NCBI GenBank assembly: GCA_964428345.1
Contig: CAYRYD010000004.1
Coordinates: 1 to 64,000 of the forward strand
Source of the DNA: JABDMH01 sp964428345
Lineage (GTDB): Bacteria; Bacteroidota; Bacteroidia; Chitinophagales; Saprospiraceae
Reading direction: 5' to 3'
Length of the DNA: 64,000 nucleotides
The notes beneath the pieces are model-generated. The model had not been told where the DNA came from and ran no database searches. It was given only the letters and a program-made list of their open reading frames with translations. The number at the start of each line of letters is the position of its first letter. The first letter of the stretch is position 1. Position numbers and translations under genes: made by a program. Below, piece after piece: positions 42,874 to 51,028 of this stretch.

Positions 42874-44319
42874 ATGGATCAACCATCAGCATACGAAGCA
42901 GTCATCGGGCTGGAAGTACACATCCAGCTTCTGACCAGATCAAAAGCTTTCTGTGGCGACAGTACGGAATTTGGACGGTCTCCCAATTCACAGACCAGTA
43001 TCATCAGTCTCGCCCATCCGGGCACCCTGCCCCGGCCCAACAAGCAGCAAGTCAGGTATGCCGTGATGCTAGGCCTTGCACTCGATTGCCAGATCAATCA
43101 GCATTCCTATTTTGACCGTAAACATTATTTCTATGCCGATCTGCCCAAAGGTTTTCAAACAACGCAGGACGGCCGACCTATCTGTATGGGTGGACAGGTG
43201 AGTTTCCCGGCCGGTGAGGGGACCAGGAGCATCCGGCTAAACCATATTCACATGGAGGAAGATGCGGGCAAATCGCTGCACGAAATTGATGATCATTACT
43301 CATATATCGATCTCAACCGGGCAGGGGTACCCCTGCTGGAAATGGTGACCGAACCTGACTTCCGGAGTGCCGATGAGGTTTATCATTTCATCAATGAGCT
43401 GAGAAGACTCGTACGGTATTTAAACATTTCTGATGGCAATATGGAGGAAGGCTCCCTGCGATGTGACTGTAATATTTCGGTCAGGAAAAAAGGGCAACAG
43501 ACTCTCAATGCGCGTTGTGAAGTAAAAAACATCAATTCAGCCCGGTTTGCCCGGAAAGCCATTGAATTTGAAATCGAACGGCAAGTTTCCCTGATGGAAA
43601 AAGGAGAAACCATTCGTCAGGAAACCCGCGAATTCCTGCCGGATCAGGGAATAACTGCTGCCCTCCGGGGCAAGGAAGAGGCCCATGACTACCGGTATTT
43701 TCCCGAACCCGATATCCTTCCGATCGTCGTCACTGACCAGGAGCTGGAAGACATCCGTAAAAACATGCCGGCATTGCCAGATGAATTTCGAGATATGCTG
43801 ACCCACCAATATGAATTACCTTCTGACGATGTCGAGATCATTATTGATAACCGGTCGAGGGCTGAAGACTTTCAGACATTTCTGGAAGAACATCCCGAAA
43901 TACCCGCCAAACTGGCTGCCGGGTTTTTCATCAACAAGTGGTACCCGGCCGAAGAAGATCCGGGCATTCCTGAAGGCCTTACCTTTGATCTGGTTTCTCA
44001 GTTCTTAAAATTGATCGATCATAATAAGATTACCTCCAGCATTGCCTACCAGCGACTCTGGCCCGAACTGGTCACTCAGCCACAGGACGTTATGGGGTTA
44101 GCTCAAAAATTGAATCTGCTGCAAACCAGCGATGCTGTTGAAATAGAAACAATGGCAAGACAAGTACTCGACGAGAATCCCGGGCAGGTCGGGGATTACC
44201 GAAAGGGTAAAAAAGGTGTCATCACCTTTTTTATGGGTCAGTTAATGCGGAAATCAAAGGGTAAAGCGAATCCGGAAATCGCCCGCCAAACCCTCGAAAA
44301 AATACTAACCGAAGGATAA
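42874..44319 (+). CDS. gatB: Aspartyl/glutamyl-tRNA(Asn/Gln) amidotransferase subunit B
   Basis: A full-length 481-residue GatB: YEAVIGLEVHIQLLT at the N-terminus, KHYFYADLPKGFQTTQ, DLNRAGVPLLEMVTEPD, GSLRCDCNISVR, ending in the YqeY-like tail GVITFFMGQLMRKSKGKANP. With GatA and GatC it amidates mischarged Glu-tRNA-Gln and Asp-tRNA-Asn. GatA and GatC are not in the window. Confidence 0.98.
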   Translation: MDQPSAYEAVIGLEVHIQLLTRSKAFCGDSTEFGRSPNSQTSIISLAHPGTLPRPNKQQVRYAVMLGLALDCQINQHSYFDRKHYFYADLPKGFQTTQDGRPICMGGQVSFPAGEGTRSIRLNHIHMEEDAGKSLHEIDDHYSYIDLNRAGVPLLEMVTEPDFRSADEVYHFINELRRLVRYLNISDGNMEEGSLRCDCNISVRKKGQQTLNARCEVKNINSARFARKAIEFEIERQVSLMEKGETIRQETREFLPDQGITAALRGKEEAHDYRYFPEPDILPIVVTDQELEDIRKNMPALPDEFRDMLTHQYELPSDDVEIIIDNRSRAEDFQTFLEEHPEIPAKLAAGFFINKWYPAEEDPGIPEGLTFDLVSQFLKLIDHNKITSSIAYQRLWPELVTQPQDVMGLAQKLNLLQTSDAVEIETMARQVLDENPGQVGDYRKGKKGVITFFMGQLMRKSKGKANPEIARQTLEKILTEG

Positions 44320-44485
44320 CCTGTCCATTTGCAGGTATTTGGTCCCGGGCAACTGCTTACCTCCATCAATTACTCTTGATTACCAGATCTCACCTCCCGG
44401 CCAGGTCGTATTGATTAATTTTTAGCAATGCTAAATGAATGTCATATTTTAGTTTTTTTTATAAATTTATTTTCTATATAGTCTC

Positions 44486-44821
44486 ATGGATAGAAAGAGC
44501 ACGGAACTTACGAAGCTTTACTATACTATCGGGGAAGTTTCAGATATGTTTGGCGTATCGAAATCCCTGATTCGCTATTGGGAATCTGAGTTTAGCGTAC
44601 TCAAGCCGCACAAAAACAGCAAGGGTGACCGGCGTTTTACCAAACAAAACATCGAACAGCTGGAGCTTATCTACTACCTGGTCAAGGAGAAGGGCTTCAC
44701 TCTGGAAGGGGCAAAAAAAGAAATCCGGTCTAAAAAGAGCCTGCTTCTGAGGCGAAAGAAGATCATTGACAGTCTGTTGGAAATTCGCAGTGGATTGACT
44801 TCGCTGAAGGAGCAGTTATAA
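44486..44821 (+). CDS. MerR family transcriptional regulator
   Basis: A 111-residue protein with a MerR winged helix (YYTIGEVSDMFGVSKSLIRYWESEF, ending in FTKQNIEQLELI) and a short dimerisation helix (YYLVKEKGFTLEGAKKEI). It lacks an effector-binding domain, like small MerR-type regulators of Bacteroidota. The A/T-rich leader runs up to the ATG. Its end overlaps the convergent ABC ATPase gene by six bases. Confidence 0.92.
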   Translation: MDRKSTELTKLYYTIGEVSDMFGVSKSLIRYWESEFSVLKPHKNSKGDRRFTKQNIEQLELIYYLVKEKGFTLEGAKKEIRSKKSLLLRRKKIIDSLLEIRSGLTSLKEQL

Positions 44822-45472
44822 GGCTTGGCTGGCTCTCCTGGCCGGGACATATCGCACCATATCGATCATTTCTTCACAGGCCACCAGGTCTTCGGGATCA
44901 TTGGAGGCTACAATTACCAGTCGGCCCGGTGCAAATTCATCCAACAATTCGTAATACCATTGCTTTCCGGCCAGATCCAGATAGCTGGTGGGTTCATCCA
45001 GTAATAATACCATGGTCCTGGACAAAACCATGATGCCCAGTTTGAGGCGTTGCATTAAACCGGATGAAAGATCGCCGACAAAGACATCGGCATGGGTCTG
45101 TAAATGGATTCTGTGAAGAAAGGTATCGATGTCGGACACGACCTCAAATACCGGTTTAAAACGCAGATGGAAGTTTAACATTTCGCGGACAGTCAGCTCA
45201 CTGATCAGATTGATATAAGGGGCGACATAACCGACGTTCAGGGCAGCCCGTTGAGGATCAAGGAGTTTTCCATTCTGAAGATAGGTTACCTGACCTTCGG
45301 TTGGTGACATGTACCCGGAGATAATGCGAAGCAGGGTCGACTTCCCGACTCCGTTATGTCCGATCACTCCATACCTTACCCCTGAATGGAGCTCGAGGTC
45401 TACCTCCCTGAAAACCCACCGATTAAATCGTTTACCGATGCCTGACAGTCCAATTTGAAGCAGTTCAGCCAT
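44816..45472 (-). CDS. Lone ABC transporter ATP-binding protein
   Basis: A 218-residue ABC ATPase. Walker A is GHNGVGKST at residues 38-46, the signature is DLSSGLMQRLKLG, Walker B is MVLLLDEPTSYLD, and the H-loop region follows. No permease lies nearby. It is the last gene of the lipid A operon, overlapping lpxA by eight bases, which suggests a link to envelope lipid handling, though partner and cargo are unknown. Confidence 0.9.
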   Translation of the reverse strand: MAELLQIGLSGIGKRFNRWVFREVDLELHSGVRYGVIGHNGVGKSTLLRIISGYMSPTEGQVTYLQNGKLLDPQRAALNVGYVAPYINLISELTVREMLNFHLRFKPVFEVVSDIDTFLHRIHLQTHADVFVGDLSSGLMQRLKLGIMVLSRTMVLLLDEPTSYLDLAGKQWYYELLDEFAPGRLVIVASNDPEDLVACEEMIDMVRYVPARRASQAL

Positions 45473-46256
45473 TCTGCTTTTTAAAGCCTTTCATGATACC
45501 ACGGTCAGCAGAATCGATAAATGAAAGGATCCGGTCGCGTTCTTTAGAAGGATCAATGGTGGCTTCAATAATCTTAATAGCCTGACGGGTATTATAACCT
45601 TTCACAAAAAGAATACGGTAGATGTCCTGAATGTGATTGATCTGCTCCTGGGTAAATCCTCTCCGGCGTAGTCCTATCGAGTTTACACCGGCATAAGAAA
45701 GAGGCTCCCGGGCAGCCTTCACGTAGGGTGGTATATCTTTCCGTACGAGCGAACCACCACCAATGAAGGCGTACTCCCCGATCTTGACAAATTGATGCAC
45801 GGCTGTCAGGCCTCCCAGCGTGGCGTACTCCCCGATCTCGATATGACCGGCAAGATTGACGTTGTTGGCCAGCACACAATTGTGCTTAATGACGCAATCA
45901 TGAGCGACATGCACATAAGCCATGAGCAGACAATTGTCCTGAATTTCCGTCTTGTAGTTGGCAACGGTACCACGGTTGATGGTACAGTATTCACGAATGG
46001 TGACATCATTACCAATTTCGACAATACTTTCTTCACCTTTAAACTTGAGATCCTGGGGAATACCTCCAATTACAGAACCGGGAAATATCCGGCAATTGTC
46101 GCCGATACGCACTCCATTTAAAATGGTTACATGAGGACCGATCCAGGTATTGTCACCAATAACCACATCCTTGGCAATGGTGACAAAAGGTTCGACATGC
46201 ACGTTTTCTCCGAGCTGAGCTCCTGGATGTATCAAAACGTTTTCTTTTACTATCAT
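45465..46256 (-). CDS. lpxA: UDP-N-acetylglucosamine acyltransferase
   Basis: A 263-residue left-handed beta-helix acyltransferase. Hexapeptide repeats run from IHPGAQLGENVHVEPFVTI through DNCLLMAYVHVAHDCVIKHN, which includes the catalytic His (HVAHDC), to the C-terminal helices (RRRGFTQEQINHIQDIYRIL). It puts the first acyl chain on UDP-GlcNAc in lipid A synthesis. It overlaps the upstream lpxC/fabZ by four bases. Confidence 0.97.
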   Translation of the reverse strand: MIVKENVLIHPGAQLGENVHVEPFVTIAKDVVIGDNTWIGPHVTILNGVRIGDNCRIFPGSVIGGIPQDLKFKGEESIVEIGNDVTIREYCTINRGTVANYKTEIQDNCLLMAYVHVAHDCVIKHNCVLANNVNLAGHIEIGEYATLGGLTAVHQFVKIGEYAFIGGGSLVRKDIPPYVKAAREPLSYAGVNSIGLRRRGFTQEQINHIQDIYRILFVKGYNTRQAIKIIEATIDPSKERDRILSFIDSADRGIMKGFKKQNG

Positions 46257-47659
46257 AGTTTGGTACGGTTAATTATTTGTGCCGTCAATTCTCCTTCTGC
46301 CACGATTCTGTTAGCAACATAAGCCGTGCCTTGCATATGAACGATTCCTCTGCGAATAGGCGACAATAGTTCCATTTTCAATATTAATGTATCACCAGGT
46401 ATAACTTTAAATTTGAACTTTGTGTTCTCTATCTTTAAAAAATATGTATCCCAATCACTGGGTACATTGACGGTTGAGAGAGCCAGGATTCCCCCTGTCT
46501 GAGCCAGAGCCTCCACGATGAGTACTCCAGGGAAGACCGGGTTACCTGGAAAGTGCCCCTGAAACACATGCTCCTGGTAGGTGATATTCTTAATTCCTAC
46601 CACGTGAGAGGCGGTCAATTCCATGATCTTATCCACCAATAAAAAAGGATAACGATGGGGAAGCATGGATTTGATGCCCTCCAGGTCTAAAATCGGCTTG
46701 GCTTCGGGATCGTATTTGGGTTTTCCCCGAAGTTTTCGTTGCACCTTAAACCGTTCTTTCAGGATTCGGGCAAAAGCCACATTGGAGGCGTGACCGGGTT
46801 TGGTCGCCACGATCTTGCCCTTAATGGGTTTACCCACCAGGGAAAGATCTCCAATAAGGTCCAGTAATTTATGCCGGGCAGGCTCATTGGGATAACGGAG
46901 ATCTGTATTATTCAGCACTCCTTCTTTCTCTACCTTGATCTTGGGTTTGTTCAGCTTTTTGGCAAGACTGTCCAGCTCTTCCTGGCTGACCAGACGGTCA
47001 ACAATCACCAGGGCATTTTCAAGATCCCCTCCCTTGATCAGATCCTGATTGTAAAGATGTTCGAGTTCCCGCAGGAAAACAAAGGTCCGGGCCGGTGCAA
47101 TATCCTGACGGTACCGTCCCAAATCACTAAGCGAAGCGTATTGCTTTCCCAACACAGGAGAATTGAAATCGATCAAGGCGGTTACCTCAAATTTATCACT
47201 TGGAAATGCCACAATCTCAGTTCCGGTGACTTCGTCTCTATAAGATACGGTTTCTTCGACAATGTAGTATTCCCGTTCTTCGTCCTGCTCGACGATCCCT
47301 GCATCGGTGAGGACATCGGTGAACGGCCTGGCGCTTCCATCAAGAATAGCCACTTCCGGCCCGTTGATGTCGATCAGAATATTGTCTATGGAGAGTCCGG
47401 TCAAAGCCGATAAAACATGCTCAACGGTACTGACCTGAACATTGCCTTCGCGAATCGTAGTACCCCGGTTTGTTGAAAAGACCCTGCTTACATCAGCCTG
47501 AAGAATGGGTTGACCTTTGACGTCTATCCGGCGAAAACGAATTCCGAAATTGGTCTCGGCCGGATTAAAGGTCAGCGTGACACATTCTCCCGTATGCAAT
47601 CCGATGCCCTGAATCGAAACCGACTTCCCAATAGTTTTTTGGTTATGACTTTCGCTCAT
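46253..47659 (-). CDS. lpxC/fabZ: Bifunctional UDP-3-O-acyl-GlcNAc deacetylase / 3-hydroxyacyl-ACP dehydratase
   Basis: A 468-residue fusion typical of Bacteroidota. The LpxC part opens IGKSVSIQGIGLHTGECV, with zinc ligands in STVEHVLSALTGL and RHKLLDLIGDLSL. The FabZ part, from about residue 320, carries LPHRYPFLLVDKI and FPGNPVFPGVLIVEALAQ with the catalytic His and Glu. It joins the committed step of lipid A synthesis to fatty-acid elongation. The ATG at 47659 precedes MSESHNQK; the longer frame has 14 extra residues. Confidence 0.97.
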   Translation of the reverse strand: MSESHNQKTIGKSVSIQGIGLHTGECVTLTFNPAETNFGIRFRRIDVKGQPILQADVSRVFSTNRGTTIREGNVQVSTVEHVLSALTGLSIDNILIDINGPEVAILDGSARPFTDVLTDAGIVEQDEEREYYIVEETVSYRDEVTGTEIVAFPSDKFEVTALIDFNSPVLGKQYASLSDLGRYRQDIAPARTFVFLRELEHLYNQDLIKGGDLENALVIVDRLVSQEELDSLAKKLNKPKIKVEKEGVLNNTDLRYPNEPARHKLLDLIGDLSLVGKPIKGKIVATKPGHASNVAFARILKERFKVQRKLRGKPKYDPEAKPILDLEGIKSMLPHRYPFLLVDKIMELTASHVVGIKNITYQEHVFQGHFPGNPVFPGVLIVEALAQTGGILALSTVNVPSDWDTYFLKIENTKFKFKVIPGDTLILKMELLSPIRRGIVHMQGTAYVANRIVAEGELTAQIINRTKL

Positions 47660-47687
47660 TTTCTGAATCGAGCACAAATATACTCTT

Positions 47688-48743
47688 TTACGAGTTCGCA
47701 AGTAGCTGTGCGATCTCCTTTTCGATGCTCTTTAAACGACGCTGAAGGTCATTTATCTGGGATGAGAGTTCTGGAAGATTACGAAAAACGGCATAGGATC
47801 TCAGGTATTTGTTATAATCAAGGGCAGGCGAGCCATACAACCGGGCATTTTCCCCAGAAGATGTCGTCACTCCGCTCTGAGCCTGGATCTGGGTCCCATT
47901 GGCTATCTGAATATGACCCACAATACCGACCTGACCCCCTACCAACACATCACTGCCGACTTTGGTACTTCCGGCCACCCCTGACTGGGCAGCCATCGCT
48001 GTGTGTTTTCCAATCTCCACATTATGGGCAATTTGAATCAGATTGTCGAGCTTAGCCCCTTCCCTGATCACCGTCGAACCCAGGGATGCCCGGTCAATAA
48101 CTACATTGGCTCCAATCTCTACGTCATCCTCCACAACCACGTTGCCCAACTGGCGGATCTTACGAAATGCGCCTTCGGTCTTGACATAGCCGAAACCGTC
48201 ACTGCCGATTACGGTATTGGCATGTACCGATACCCGTTCACCTAACTGGCAGTCATAATGCACCTTCACTCCCGGATGCAGCACCGTGTCCTTTCCGATC
48301 CGGCAATTAGCTCCGACAAAGACGAATGGATGCAGCGTCACTCCATCTTCGATCACACAGTTTGGTCCGACAACTACGAAATCGGAAATCGTTACCCCAT
48401 TGCCAATCCGGCTACTCGGATCAATGACCGCCCAGTCAGATATCCGTACCTCGACAGCCGGTCTAACCTCAAATTTATCGGCCAGAACAGCCATGGCCGC
48501 ATAGACATCATCAACCCGGACCAATGTGGTTTTCAGCGTTCTGGCCGGTTTGAAATCCCGGCTTACCAATAAGATGGAAGCTTGGCTTTGATAGATAAAA
48601 TCTTCGTATTTGGGATTAGCCAGAAAGGACAAGGTACCGGGAGTGGCATCTTCAATTCTGGCCGGCCGGTCAACGGTAACCGTTTCATCACCTTCGACAA
48701 CACCCCCCAGAAGGCTGGCCAGTTCAGCTGCAGTAATCTTCAT
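47688..48743 (-). CDS. lpxD: UDP-3-O-(3-hydroxyacyl)glucosamine N-acyltransferase
   Basis: A 351-residue protein. An N-terminal uridine-binding domain (ITAAELASLLGGVVEGD) is followed by a long left-handed beta-helix of hexapeptide repeats and a C-terminal helix (ELSSQINDLQRRLKSIEKEIAQL). The catalytic His lies in LIQIAHNVEIG. It adds the second acyl chain after LpxC. It is the first gene of the operon lpxD-lpxC/fabZ-lpxA-ABC and is divergent from hemC. Confidence 0.97.
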   Translation of the reverse strand: MKITAAELASLLGGVVEGDETVTVDRPARIEDATPGTLSFLANPKYEDFIYQSQASILLVSRDFKPARTLKTTLVRVDDVYAAMAVLADKFEVRPAVEVRISDWAVIDPSSRIGNGVTISDFVVVGPNCVIEDGVTLHPFVFVGANCRIGKDTVLHPGVKVHYDCQLGERVSVHANTVIGSDGFGYVKTEGAFRKIRQLGNVVVEDDVEIGANVVIDRASLGSTVIREGAKLDNLIQIAHNVEIGKHTAMAAQSGVAGSTKVGSDVLVGGQVGIVGHIQIANGTQIQAQSGVTTSSGENARLYGSPALDYNKYLRSYAVFRNLPELSSQINDLQRRLKSIEKEIAQLLANS

Positions 48744-48821
48744 ATGTCAATCTTTTACCACGCATTTGCGCTTTAGGACAGACCAAATGATTGGCCTATC
48801 TTGTGCAAAAATAGTGAAAGC

Positions 48822-49724
48822 TTGAGCAAAAGAATCAGAATCGGCACCAGAGGTAGTCAGCTTGCCCTCTGGCAGGCAAATTATGTAAAATCACAACTGC
48901 AAGCTCACAACTATCCGGTTGAACTGGTGATCATCAAGACCCAGGGTGATCTGGTTCAACATCTGTCTTTAGATAAACTGGAAGGCAAAGGTTTTTTTAC
49001 CTCAGAGCTCGAAGAAGCGTTAGGCCAAAATCAGATTGACCTGGCCGTACACAGCATGAAAGACCTGCCCACTGAATCGTCTGGTCAGCTAATGATCGGT
49101 GGGGTTTCGGTAAGAGAAAATCCGGCTGACTGGCTGATCATCCGCAAGGACCGGATGGACCCGGCCGGAACCTTTAAACTGAGGAAAAATGCCGTGGTCG
49201 GAACCTCCTCCAACCGGCGAAAAGCTCAGATTTTGCATTACCGCCCGGATGTTTCGGTGTTGGATATAAGGGGCAACGTACCTACCCGGTTAAAAAAAGT
49301 GGAGAATGGTGACGTTGATGCCGTCCTGCTGGCTGCAGCGGGACTTCTACGGATCCAGGCTGACCTTACATCGCATATGGTAGTCCGGTTACATCCACGT
49401 GAATTTATACCTGCTCCGGCCCAGGGCGTTCTGGCTTATCAGATCAGAAGAGACGATGAGGAAATCCTGAACATTGTCCGTAAACATCTTCACAGTCCTG
49501 ATACCGCAACCATAACCAATGTCGAACGTAAGATTCTTCGTCTTCTGCAGGGAGGTTGTCATTTACCGCTGGGAGCGTATTGCGAATGCGACAACATGGG
49601 TTATTTTCATGTATGGACAGCCTATGCCTCAGACCTGAATGAGCCGTTGAGACACTTTAGTCTTTCCTACAGCACTGTCGATGGCCTGCCCGAAGCCATT
49701 GTCGATCATTATCTGAAAAACTAG
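48822..49724 (+). CDS. hemC: Hydroxymethylbilane synthase
   Basis: A 300-residue enzyme with RIRIGTRGSQLALWQANYVKSQL at the N-terminus, LAVHSMKDLP, GTSSNRRKAQILHYRPD, and the dipyrromethane-binding Cys in LLQGGCHLPLGAYC. It polymerises four porphobilinogens for haem and sirohaem. No ATG start is available. I chose the TTG at 48822, giving MSKRIRIGTRGS as in other HemC proteins, over the TTG at 48801. Confidence 0.95.
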   Translation: MSKRIRIGTRGSQLALWQANYVKSQLQAHNYPVELVIIKTQGDLVQHLSLDKLEGKGFFTSELEEALGQNQIDLAVHSMKDLPTESSGQLMIGGVSVRENPADWLIIRKDRMDPAGTFKLRKNAVVGTSSNRRKAQILHYRPDVSVLDIRGNVPTRLKKVENGDVDAVLLAAAGLLRIQADLTSHMVVRLHPREFIPAPAQGVLAYQIRRDDEEILNIVRKHLHSPDTATITNVERKILRLLQGGCHLPLGAYCECDNMGYFHVWTAYASDLNEPLRHFSLSYSTVDGLPEAIVDHYLKN

Positions 49725-49732
49725 ATTAGCGT

Positions 49733-50317
49733 ATGTTTCTATTATTCGATGTTTCTACCAATGGAAAGCCAAAAAATTGGAGAGCACATTTTACCGATAC
49801 TTTCAGCTGGCCTAAGCTGTTGCACATTGCCTGGCTTTTATATGATAAAAAGGGTAATCTGACTGAAGAGGGTGATTATCTGATCAACCCGATGTCTATG
49901 GAGCTGGATCCGACCGCTTTACGAATGGCCGGACTGACGGAAGACCAGTTGAAAAATGAAGGGAAAGATATCCGGGAGGTTCTTGAAAAATTTAGCAAAG
50001 CCGTAGAACAGTCCATGTATATTTTCGCCTTCAATCTGCAGTATAATGAAAATGTGGTTTTGGCAGAACTTTACCGGAATAATATGGATCACAAATTTAT
50101 GCAGGCTGAACGATTTTGTCTGATGCGGGAGAGCACTTATTTTTGCCGGATTCCAGGCAAAGATGGTGGCTTCAAATGGCCGTCCCTCACAGAATTGCAT
50201 GCAAAATTATTTAAAGTAGGATATGAGGGTGCCGGCAATGCCAGTAAAGATATTATGGCGATTTCGCGTTGTTATAATAAATTACTCAACCTGGGCCAAC
50301 TGGATGATTTGTTTTAG
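49733..50317 (+). CDS. Degenerate DEDDh-type 3'-5' exonuclease-like protein
   Basis: A 194-residue protein that clearly belongs to the DnaQ-like exonuclease family common in Bacteroidota (PKNWRAHFTDTFSWPKLLHIAWLLYD, FCRIPGKDGGFKWPSLTELHAKLF). However, catalytic positions are changed. The DxE of motif I is D6-V-S8, the HN..FD motif reads AFNLQYNE (His to Phe, Asp to Asn), and the HNA..D motif is GNASKD (His to Gly, Asp kept). Exonuclease activity is therefore doubtful. It lies 9 bases after hemC and just before hemD. Confidence 0.75.
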   Translation: MFLLFDVSTNGKPKNWRAHFTDTFSWPKLLHIAWLLYDKKGNLTEEGDYLINPMSMELDPTALRMAGLTEDQLKNEGKDIREVLEKFSKAVEQSMYIFAFNLQYNENVVLAELYRNNMDHKFMQAERFCLMRESTYFCRIPGKDGGFKWPSLTELHAKLFKVGYEGAGNASKDIMAISRCYNKLLNLGQLDDLF

Positions 50318-50359
50318 AGCTATTGTTTGATTTTTAATCAGGTTTTTATTCCTAAAACC

Positions 50360-51022
50360 ATGGGGCATAAAGTTTTTATCAGCCGTGAACTGAGGGGATC
50401 ATCTCCCATTCAGGAGTTGAAAAACCAGGTGGAGATCATCGCCGAATCGCTTCTCACTTTTAAACCGGTGCCGTTTAATCTGTCACCAACCGACTGGTTA
50501 TTTTTTTACAGCCAGCAGGGCGTTATGCATTTTTTCGGACAATATAAGGGAGATCCTGTTTGGAAAAAGTTGGCAGCCTTCGGACCAAAAACCGGGAGTA
50601 TCCTCCGTGAAATGGGCCATTTTGTCGTCTTTACCGGTGATGGAGTGGCCGAAAGTACCGCCAGGGCCTTTTCTATGGTGGGAAGGGGTGATCATGTTAC
50701 GTTTGTCCGGGCCAATCACTCCCGCCAATCGCTTCAGCAACTTCTTTCCAACGATTGCCGGATCAGTGATCTGGTGGTTTACGATAATCAACCCAGGCAA
50801 AATCTCAACATACCACCATGTGATGTCCTGATCTTTACCAGCCCCCTTAACGCAAAAAGTTATTTTGATCAATACCCTAGCCGGGAAAATCAAAAAATCA
50901 TTGCGATCGGAAGCACCACCCGTGAATTTATCCGTACACTGGGAATCCGGGAAGTTGATATGCCGGAACAACCAACGGAAGAGGCATTGGCCACATTGTT
51001 AAAAAAATACTTCGGGATATAA
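50360..51022 (+). CDS. hemD: Uroporphyrinogen-III synthase
   Basis: A 220-residue two-domain protein of the HemD type: KVFISRELRGSSPIQEL at the start, WLFFYSQQGVMHFFGQY, VFTGDGVAESTARAF, and IIAIGSTTREFIRTLGI. HemD sequences are poorly conserved, so the hemC neighbour supports the call. It closes hydroxymethylbilane to uroporphyrinogen III. The ATG at 50360 was chosen over a TTG at 50327. Confidence 0.85.
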   Translation: MGHKVFISRELRGSSPIQELKNQVEIIAESLLTFKPVPFNLSPTDWLFFYSQQGVMHFFGQYKGDPVWKKLAAFGPKTGSILREMGHFVVFTGDGVAESTARAFSMVGRGDHVTFVRANHSRQSLQQLLSNDCRISDLVVYDNQPRQNLNIPPCDVLIFTSPLNAKSYFDQYPSRENQKIIAIGSTTREFIRTLGIREVDMPEQPTEEALATLLKKYFGI

Positions 51023-51028
51023 GGTATT

